From Verrucomicrobiales bacterium (lineage in GTDB: Bacteria > Verrucomicrobiota > Verrucomicrobiia > Limisphaerales > UBA1096): a DNA stretch of 5,149 bases. Location: assembly GCA_002689335.1 (NCBI GenBank), contig NZFR01000127.1:1-5149 (forward strand). Reading direction: 5' to 3'. Positions 1 through 4,930 of this stretch are shown piece by piece. Position 1 is the stretch's first letter, and each line of letters starts with the position of its first letter. A program made the translations under genes and the position numbers. A model generated the notes under the pieces. The model was given only the letters and a program-made list of their open reading frames with translations, had not been told where the DNA came from and made no database searches.

Positions 1-885
1 GCCGTTATCATGCAGGAATATTGCATACCTGATGCTAAAAAGAACATTATTCAATGTTTGGATCATATTTGTCCATGGGAAAATATCCGCATGCAGGGGG
101 AAGATGTCAAAAGCGAGGAGATCGTCGTCGGCAGAGGAACTAAAATAAATTCGGGAGCGATCGGATTGCTCGCAGCAACCGGCCACCACGAAGTAAACGT
201 TGGGCAACAACCGAAAATTGCGCTTGTAGCCACCGGCAGTGAATTAGTGGAAGCACCAAGTAGACTCGCCCCCGGAAAAATCTATGACAGTAATCGCTCA
301 ATGCTCGCCTCAATGGTCTCCCTCATCAATGGGTTGCCTAAAACCTACCCTATAGTTAACGATACCCTTGATGAAACTGTCACCGCTTTGGAGAAGGCAT
401 TTAACGAAAACGATGTAATCCTAACTTCGGGCGGCGTATCCGTTGGCGACCACGATCACGTGAAACCCGCTCTGGAGAAACTCGGCGGCCAAATCGATTT
501 ATGGAAAGTGTCCATCAAACCCGGCAAACCGTTTATGCTTGGCCAAGCGTTCGACAAGCCTCTCTTTGGCCTTCCCGGCAACCCTGCTTCTGCGTTGGTG
601 ACCTACCTGCTATTAGTCCGCCCTGCACTGCTAAAGATGCAAGGAGCTAGCAATTGCCGCTTGGCCAGGCGACACGGGCACTTGGCGATGGAGATGATCA
701 ATAGAGGCGACCGCAGGCACTTTGTTCGTGTTGCCATTGATGAACAGGGTGAAATAACCAGCGCCGGAGGGCAGCGCTCTCATATGTTGGGGAGTTTGGC
801 CAAGGCGAACGGTATAATTGACGTCGCAGCAAATACACGCTTGGCCAGTGGAGAAAAAGTCGAAGTGTTGATGATCGACGGCTAA
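1..885 (+). CDS. moeA: Molybdopterin molybdenumtransferase MoeA, 5'-truncated by the window edge
   Basis: MoeA inserts molybdenum into adenylylated molybdopterin in the last step of molybdenum cofactor synthesis, in the cytoplasm. The reading frame is open from base 1: the first codons give AVIMQEY, the usual MoeA 'GADAVxMQE' region, so the ATG at position 10 is internal and the true start lies to the left. 294 residues are visible; against roughly 400 for the family, about 100 N-terminal residues are missing. Numbered from the first visible codon, motifs are VATGSELV (76-83), IYDSN (94-98), the molybdopterin-binding TSGGVSVGDHDH (142-153), KPGKP (173-177) and GLPGNPAS (190-197). The C-terminal beta-barrel-like domain runs from about 215 to the end. 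It is the only + strand gene and is convergent with the small gene on the right, with 3 nt between stop codons. Nothing looks broken. Family assignment is very secure; MoeA-like paralogues (GlpR/tungsten MoeA variants) cannot be separated from sequence alone. Confidence 0.95.
   Translation, partial: AVIMQEYCIPDAKKNIIQCLDHICPWENIRMQGEDVKSEEIVVGRGTKINSGAIGLLAATGHHEVNVGQQPKIALVATGSELVEAPSRLAPGKIYDSNRSMLASMVSLINGLPKTYPIVNDTLDETVTALEKAFNENDVILTSGGVSVGDHDHVKPALEKLGGQIDLWKVSIKPGKPFMLGQAFDKPLFGLPGNPASALVTYLLLVRPALLKMQGASNCRLARRHGHLAMEMINRGDRRHFVRVAIDEQGEITSAGGQRSHMLGSLAKANGIIDVAANTRLASGEKVEVLMIDG
536..549. repeat. Copy of the CGCTTGGCCAAGCG iterated palindrome
   Basis: TGCTTGGCCAAGCG in moeA matches 13 of 14 consensus bases. 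Positions 537-548 form a perfect 12-bp palindrome. Confidence 0.75.
658..671. repeat. Copy of the CGCTTGGCCAAGCG iterated palindrome
   Basis: CGCTTGGCCAGGCG in moeA matches 13 of 14 consensus bases, read in a different codon frame from the copy at 536. Confidence 0.6.
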
Positions 886-888
886 CCC

Positions 889-1269
889 TCAGCCTTCTTC
901 TTTCTTCAGTAATTGAAGCTTACTGAGTGCCTCAGATTTCTTTTCATCCTCCTCACGAATCACATCCTCAAGAGATCGAGTGACGCACTCGCGAATAAGT
1001 TCTGCCACACTTTTCCCTGTGGCTTGTGAAGCGGTTTTCAACGTATCCAACAACTCCGGGGGGAGAACGGCGACCGATTTCTTTTTGGGCTCGGCCTGCG
1101 GTTGCTCCTCCGTTTCTTCCTCCTCCATCGCCTCACGGAATTTGTCCCGTACAAATCCCACCATCTGCTTTCCCTCGGTATTGGCGAAAGATTTTACTTC
1201 CTTTAAAAAATCCTTCGGAATCCAATTTTGTTTCTTCTTTCCTCCGTTTTGTTTGGGTTCTTCAGCCAT
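889..1269 (-). CDS. Small protein with two tandem ribbon-helix-helix-like repeats
   Basis: I do not recognise this as a named family. The 126-residue product is highly charged. It has a basic N-terminus (residues 6-13), a first unit at 17-49 (IPKDFLKEV...GKQMVGFVR...), a strongly acidic linker (49-60), a basic KKK stretch (62-64), a second unit at 69-101 (LPPELLDTL...GKSVAELIR...), and a charged, probably helical tail. Both units fit the ribbon-helix-helix pattern: a short strand, Pro, a helix, a Gly-Lys turn, then a second helix with a conserved Arg. They align over 33 positions without a gap at an offset of 52. RHH proteins usually bind DNA as dimers, so one chain could act as a pseudo-dimer; this is inference. 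The ATG at 1269 is one base after the hprK stop (TAATATG), which favours it over the in-frame ATG at 1290 that would overlap hprK by 20 nt. Neither has a clear Shine-Dalgarno. It is the last gene of the - strand operon. Gene reality is likely; function is unproven. Confidence 0.75.
   Translation of the reverse strand: MAEEPKQNGGKKKQNWIPKDFLKEVKSFANTEGKQMVGFVRDKFREAMEEEETEEQPQAEPKKKSVAVLPPELLDTLKTASQATGKSVAELIRECVTRSLEDVIREEDEKKSEALSKLQLLKKEEG
906..945 (+). terminator. Possible weak terminator hairpins for moeA
   Basis: Two overlapping inverted repeats follow the moeA stop. TCAGTAA/TTACTGA (906-912 and 920-926, 7-nt loop) is AT-rich. CTGAG/CTCAG (923-927 and 931-935, 3-nt loop) is followed by the T-rich ATTTCTTTT. 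They share bases, so only one can form at a time. Both lie within the convergent small gene, and the stems are short, so this may be chance. Confidence 0.25.
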
Positions 1270-1270
1270 A

Positions 1271-2224
1271 TTAGTTGGACATTTTGGCAATTAATCGATC
1301 GTTGAATTCGCGAGCAGGATTATATCCGACTGCACTAAGTTTGGTACTTAACGCGGCAACCTCGATCAATCGGGCAAGCGTTCTTCCAGGGCGAACAGGA
1401 ATGCTAATGTGCCGCACTTTCACACCCAAAATTATCATAAAATCCTCATCTATCCCCAGGCGATCGACATCATCCGATTCCTTCCAGGATTTCAGTGTAA
1501 CAACTAAATCCAACCGCTTTTCCGTTCGAACACTCTTGGCACCGAACATCGCTCCGACATTGATGATTCCGATTCCGCGAACTTCCATATGATCACGGGA
1601 CAACTCTGAACTGGTCCCAATGATTTCTCGACCATCGAGCAACGTCACTTTTGTGGCATCATCAGAAACCAAGCTATACCCCTTCTCGATCAGCTCAAGT
1701 ACCGTTTCGCTTTTGCCAATGCCGCTTTCACCTCGAATTAATACTCCGATACCGTGAACATCCACCATACTTCCGATCACTGTATCGCGAGGTGCGAAAA
1801 GTAAATCCAGCTCGATCGTAGCCAAGTTCACAAACCGCATCGTGACCATCGGTGTTTGAAAAACAGGAACACCCGCCTCATTTGCAATCGACTTAAGTTG
1901 TTTATCGATCGGGAGGTTTCTCGTATAAACGATGCATGGTATTTTATACGAGCACAGTTTTTTGTATCGCTTCGTCCGCTCACTCATGAAGAGGGACTTG
2001 AGATAATAGGCCTCAGCGTTCCCGATTACCTGAATGCGTTTGTAGGCGATATATTTCGTAAATCCCGCCAGAGCCAAACTTGGCCTGTTAACCGTGGGTT
2101 CGATGATCGTTCTACCCAACCCGCTCTTACCGGCGACCAAGTTCATCTGCAACGGCTCCGCTTGGTTTTCGAAAAACCGCTGCGTCGTGATTTTTTCCCG
2201 CTTGGTTTTTTTTCTCGCCGCCAT
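1271..2224 (-). CDS. hprK: HPr kinase/phosphorylase (atypical active site)
   Basis: HprK uses ATP (or pyrophosphate) to phosphorylate the regulatory serine of HPr and can also remove that phosphate, coupling carbon status to regulation in the cytoplasm. The product is 317 residues, normal for the family. An N-terminal regulatory domain spans about 20-135 and the catalytic domain about 136-317. Visible are the P-loop GESGIGKSE (165-173, K171), the acidic pair D188-D189, the HprK signature MEVRGIGIINV (213-223, E214) and R255. Their spacing from the P-loop lysine equals that of Lactobacillus casei HprK (K161, D178/D179, E204, R245). The position of its conserved His140 is occupied here by I150. 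The start at 2224 is chosen because it lies one base after the lptB stop (TAGCATG) and gives family-typical length; an in-frame ATG at 2275 would overlap lptB by about 50 nt. No Shine-Dalgarno is evident, suggesting translational coupling. No HPr gene is in the window. Confidence 0.93.
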   Translation of the reverse strand: MAARKKTKREKITTQRFFENQAEPLQMNLVAGKSGLGRTIIEPTVNRPSLALAGFTKYIAYKRIQVIGNAEAYYLKSLFMSERTKRYKKLCSYKIPCIVYTRNLPIDKQLKSIANEAGVPVFQTPMVTMRFVNLATIELDLLFAPRDTVIGSMVDVHGIGVLIRGESGIGKSETVLELIEKGYSLVSDDATKVTLLDGREIIGTSSELSRDHMEVRGIGIINVGAMFGAKSVRTEKRLDLVVTLKSWKESDDVDRLGIDEDFMIILGVKVRHISIPVRPGRTLARLIEVAALSTKLSAVGYNPAREFNDRLIAKMSN

Positions 2225-2225
2225 G

Positions 2226-2948
2226 CTACAGGTTGAATTCAGGACCCAAATAAATTTCGCGAGCCGTCGGGTCATTCACTAAATGTTCCGCCTCGCCTTC
2301 GCAGCGAACATCTCCCTTGTGGATAATGTACGCGCGGTCGACCAGTTTTAACGTCTCCCGAACATTATGGTCCGTGATCAAAATGCCTATTCGCCGCTCT
2401 GTCAACTTCTTCAAAATCTTTTGAACCTCGTAAACCGCGATCGGATCAATACCGCTAAGCGGTTCATCCAGTAACAACATCCGAGGGCTCGTCACGAGAG
2501 CGCGGGTGATCTCAAGCCGCCGTTTTTCACCTCCACTCAACATGTACGCCTTGCTCTTGGCAAGGGAGGTTAAGTCCAACTCCTCAAGTAACGATTTTAG
2601 TCGGGCTCGTTGTTCGACTTTGTCCTTCGTACAAGTCTCAAGGATAGCCAATATATTTTCCTCCACCGTCAACTTGCGGAACACAGACGGTTCTTGTGTG
2701 AGATACCCGATTCCCAAACGAGCCCGGGCGTGCATCGGTTTATTGGCGATGATGTTTCCTTCAAAAATAACATCCCCTTCGTCCGGCTTCACCAAGCCAA
2801 CGATCATATTAAACGACGTCGTTTTCCCCGCACCGTTTGGTCCGAGCAACCCGACAATTTCGCCTGGCGAAACTGAAATCGAAACGCCGTTCACGACTTG
2901 CCGCTTCTTGAACTGCTTGCCCAAGCCTCTTGCCTCTAACAAACTCAT
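2226..2948 (-). CDS. lptB: LPS export ABC transporter ATPase LptB
   Basis: LptB is the cytoplasmic ATPase that, with LptF and LptG, powers extraction of lipopolysaccharide from the inner membrane. The product is 240 residues (E. coli LptB 241). Motifs in order: Walker A GPNGAGKTT (36-44), Q-loop Q85 followed by the LptB-type EPSVFRKLTVEEN (86-98), ABC signature LSGGEKRR (137-144), Walker B LLLDEP with catalytic Glu162, the D-loop-like SGIDP (165-169) and H-loop His194. F90 and R91 correspond to the E. coli residues that contact the permease coupling helices. The start is the ATG at 2948, which overlaps the TGA of the upstream gene by one base (TGATG). It gives the standard LptB N-terminus; the longer in-frame start at 3023 would add 25 unconserved residues overlapping that gene. 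A GGAG lies 11 nt upstream. The stop is one base before hprK. The signature and Q-loop context separate it from LivF/LivG-type ATPases. Confidence 0.95.
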   Translation of the reverse strand: MSLLEARGLGKQFKKRQVVNGVSISVSPGEIVGLLGPNGAGKTTSFNMIVGLVKPDEGDVIFEGNIIANKPMHARARLGIGYLTQEPSVFRKLTVEENILAILETCTKDKVEQRARLKSLLEELDLTSLAKSKAYMLSGGEKRRLEITRALVTSPRMLLLDEPLSGIDPIAVYEVQKILKKLTERRIGILITDHNVRETLKLVDRAYIIHKGDVRCEGEAEHLVNDPTAREIYLGPEFNL

Positions 2949-2950
2949 CA
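2946..2950 (-). promoter_or_regulatory. lptB: TGATG stop/start overlap coupling the LptC/LptA-like gene to lptB
   Basis: The stop TGA (2950-2948) and the lptB ATG (2948-2946) share one base. Such overlaps commonly allow terminating ribosomes to restart, keeping the two transport proteins in proportion. The overlap is seen directly; coupling is inferred. Confidence 0.6.
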
Positions 2951-4921
2951 CTGTGTTGGCTCCGGCTTCTTCGGTGATTCCTGCATTTGCCTGATCAGTT
3001 TTGCGTTCAAAGTCATCTTCCATCGACCGCTCGCGCGAAGCCGCTTAGCTTGTTGATCGTACAACACCTCATTTCCTCTCAACTCCCCTTCCGGCGTCTT
3101 CAAAACGGGGTTACCAGTCAACTTCAGTTGACCCGTTGTGATCGCGTACTGTGCCGCTTGGCCAAACGCGACAACCTCAGAGCCTTCCTGTTGAGTGTAA
3201 ATTTCCACGCTTGGCTCTCCCGTCAACCGAACGGTATCGGCCGTTCGATCATAAACCAAGCGGTTCCCAACAAAACGCATTGAGTTTTCCCCTGCTGTTG
3301 AACCGTTCAATTCACCAACTGCCAAAATGGATTCGAGTTCGTTCTTCTCCGAATCGATCATAAGCGACACCGATTGAGCTTTCACGCTGAAGCCATTGTC
3401 GTTGGCCAAGTGTACGTCACCAAGAAACGCCGCTTCGTCAGGTTGGTTTGCAGCAACCGCCCTGCGGTATTCGAACAAATCACAATCCACCATCAGCGGA
3501 GAAGTGGTCTCGGTTTCCTGCTTTCTCGCGTTTTCAGGAAACAAAAAACCGATCCCTCCACTTTGTTTTGGCAACTTCATTTTCACATCACCTAAGGCAC
3601 GAAACTTCCCATCTTCGGGAAGAAGTTCCACTCGATTTGCGCTCCCGGTTTGGCCACTCAAATTCCAAACGGGATTCATCTCCAACCGTATCCGGCTGTT
3701 TGCATAATCATAAACCGCCAACTGCGAAGACAAGTGGTCCTCCCCTTGCGACAATTTGACTCCGATCGCCGTTGCCGACTCAACTTCACCACGATCTACA
3801 CTCGATAAATTAATGTTTAATAATTGGCACTCCATTCGACTCGCCCCCCGACTCATTCGAACCGAACCGATGTAGCGCGCGTAACCGGTGCAATTTTCGC
3901 CAGCAGGTAGGAAGATGAAATGACTCGCCTGAATTTCCAGTGGCACGGATGGAAATGATTCCTCCTTTTGGCGAGTCGGTGAAAACTGAAACAATCCACT
4001 CTCAGCTCCGGACTCTGCAGGCAACTTCATAGCAACATTCCCCTGTGCACTCACGACCGTCGATTCACGATCGATCATCAGTAAATCTGCCCGCCCCGAT
4101 CGGTCGTCCATTTCCCATCTCGGATTCCCTCGGAACAAAATCATCCCGGAGGCTAAATCATAGTTCGCTCGATCACTGATGGTTTTGGATTGCTCGTTTT
4201 GTACAACAACACCGCCAAACGCCCCAATCGATTGCACCTCCCAATCCTCCTCTCGCAAGCTCACTTTTATCACGTCACTTTTCAAAGTTCCGTCAGCGTC
4301 GGTCACGGTAACCGAGTCTCGAAATTCCGCTTGGCCGGGTTGGAGATCAAATTCCGTCGCAGAAATCTGAATCACGTCTTCGCCATCGCTTCCCTCAGTC
4401 GTTTGAGGTATCGCTTCGCCAAGCGGCACGCCGCCGATCTCCTTGTTCAATCTGGCTTTCACTTCTGCAGATACTTTCAATGTTGGGCCGGCCAAGTTGC
4501 CGGAAAAACCGGTTCCACTCAGTTGCATTTGCCCGTCTGCAGTCGAAAGCGAAAGTTTTCCGGGTGACGAAATCAATTTGGTGTCCTGATCGTAGAGACA
4601 CTCCGTAGCATTGAAAACGAGGCTGGTCTTGCCTTCTGCAGTCACTGAAACCAACCGTGGATTCTGTAAGGCCAATTGGCCGTCCTCACGAAACACTGCC
4701 TGCGCACCGGTCAGTAGAGTAGTCCGCTTGCCGTCCGCCGATTTTTCGGAGACACGGAAATTTTCGATCGTCGTCCCTGCTGGCGCTTGGCCAAGCGCAG
4801 TTGGCGCCCCTGCAACGAGGAACGCCAACCCGCAAACAATCTTCCGGTGTATACTTGGCAACACGGCTTCCGCGATTGTGAAATCGGCACTCAGGCTTGC
4901 AAAGTTTTTCCTGTGTGCCAT
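2948..4921 (-). CDS. LptC/LptA-like periplasmic LPS-transport protein with three OstA-like modules
   Basis: 657 residues, far longer than E. coli LptC (about 190) or LptA (about 185). A hydrophobic stretch at residues 28-44 after RK (26-27) looks like a signal peptide, with a possible cleavage after ALG (42-44). Residues about 50-160 resemble LptC: GTTIENFRV, then a strand-rich region with CLYDQDTKLISS. Three OstA/LptA-like beta-rich modules follow, at roughly 183-304, 327-454 and 476-637. They begin with similar strands (VIQISATEF, PLEIQASHF, PLMVDCDLF); the first two end in the related GNVAMKLPAESG and GDVKMKLPKQSG, and the third in SGRWKMTL. The C-terminal tail is polar and Pro/Lys-rich. 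The likely role is passing lipid from the inner-membrane complex across the periplasm. The stop overlaps the lptB start. The start is uncertain: ATG at 4921 leaves about 25 residues before the hydrophobic core, while GTG 4864 or TTG 4861 after GGAAG would give a normal signal peptide. The gene-level call is firm; exact LptA versus LptC naming is not. Confidence 0.85.
   Translation of the reverse strand: MAHRKNFASLSADFTIAEAVLPSIHRKIVCGLAFLVAGAPTALGQAPAGTTIENFRVSEKSADGKRTTLLTGAQAVFREDGQLALQNPRLVSVTAEGKTSLVFNATECLYDQDTKLISSPGKLSLSTADGQMQLSGTGFSGNLAGPTLKVSAEVKARLNKEIGGVPLGEAIPQTTEGSDGEDVIQISATEFDLQPGQAEFRDSVTVTDADGTLKSDVIKVSLREEDWEVQSIGAFGGVVVQNEQSKTISDRANYDLASGMILFRGNPRWEMDDRSGRADLLMIDRESTVVSAQGNVAMKLPAESGAESGLFQFSPTRQKEESFPSVPLEIQASHFIFLPAGENCTGYARYIGSVRMSRGASRMECQLLNINLSSVDRGEVESATAIGVKLSQGEDHLSSQLAVYDYANSRIRLEMNPVWNLSGQTGSANRVELLPEDGKFRALGDVKMKLPKQSGGIGFLFPENARKQETETTSPLMVDCDLFEYRRAVAANQPDEAAFLGDVHLANDNGFSVKAQSVSLMIDSEKNELESILAVGELNGSTAGENSMRFVGNRLVYDRTADTVRLTGEPSVEIYTQQEGSEVVAFGQAAQYAITTGQLKLTGNPVLKTPEGELRGNEVLYDQQAKRLRASGRWKMTLNAKLIRQMQESPKKPEPTQ
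2960..2963 (-). promoter_or_regulatory. Candidate ribosome binding site of lptB
   Basis: On the - strand this reads GGAG, 11 nt before the ATG at 2948. The spacing is a little long but usable. It is the clearest Shine-Dalgarno-like element among the internal starts of the operon and supports 2948 over 3023 as the lptB start. Confidence 0.4.
3155..3168. repeat. Copy of the CGCTTGGCCAAGCG iterated palindrome
   Basis: CGCTTGGCCAAACG in the LptC/LptA-like gene matches 13 of 14 consensus bases and contains the full 8-bp core TTGGCCAA (3158-3165). Confidence 0.65.
4412..4425. repeat. Copy of the CGCTTGGCCAAGCG iterated palindrome
   Basis: CGCTTCGCCAAGCG in the LptC/LptA-like gene matches 13 of 14 consensus bases, with one change inside the central GGCC. 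Confidence 0.5.
4670..4681. repeat. 12-bp palindrome GGCCAATTGGCC
   Basis: Perfect palindrome in the LptC/LptA-like gene made of the two half-sites GGCCAA and TTGGCC in reverse order. It may belong to the same motif family as the CGCTTGGCCAAGCG copies. Confidence 0.5.
4783..4798. repeat. 16-bp perfect palindrome GCGCTTGGCCAAGCGC
   Basis: Perfect self-complementary sequence inside the LptC/LptA-like gene, at the signal-peptide end (ALGQA codons). It contains the exact 14-bp consensus CGCTTGGCCAAGCG of a motif repeated across the window. Confidence 0.85.
4790..4861 (-). other. Signal peptide coding segment of the LptC/LptA-like protein
   Basis: These codons (residues 21-44 of the 657-residue reading) encode a positively charged n-region (HRK), a hydrophobic core (IVCGLAFLVAG) and a small-residue end ALG suited to signal peptidase I; GQA at 44-46 is an alternative site. 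There is no lipobox. The hydrophobic run could instead remain as a single membrane anchor, as in E. coli LptC. Confidence 0.6.
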
Positions 4922-4930
4922 CGAAAAAAG

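Noticed and set aside
854..879. - strand hairpin GTCGA/TCGAC followed by TTTTT as a terminator of the operon
   Set aside because: Only a 5-bp stem with an 11-nt loop, inside conserved moeA codons; too weak to list as a feature, though placed plausibly just past the last gene.
980..1294. + strand open frame of 104 residues (and a nested 82-residue frame at 1026-1274)
   Set aside because: It lies wholly antisense to the small RHH-like gene, is rich in Ser/Phe/Pro from reverse-read Lys/Glu codons, and resembles no family.
2206..2213. T8 run on the + strand as a terminator
   Set aside because: No GC-rich stem precedes it and no + strand gene ends there; it is the complement of lysine codons in hprK.
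1856..2236. + strand open frame of 126 residues
   Set aside because: Antisense to the conserved hprK coding sequence; no recognisable domain.
2225..2275. N-terminal extension of hprK by 17 residues
   Set aside because: It would overlap lptB by about 50 nt; the ATG at 2224 one base after the lptB stop gives family-typical length.
2506..2994. + strand open frame of 162 residues
   Set aside because: Antisense to lptB, whose motifs are all intact on the - strand.
2949..3023. N-terminal extension of lptB by 25 residues
   Set aside because: It would overlap the upstream gene by 76 nt and adds non-family sequence; the ATG at 2948 has a GGAG and gives normal LptB length.
4395..4601. - strand open frame of 68 residues
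   Set aside because: Out-of-frame shadow inside the LptC/LptA-like gene; the main frame has the domain pattern.
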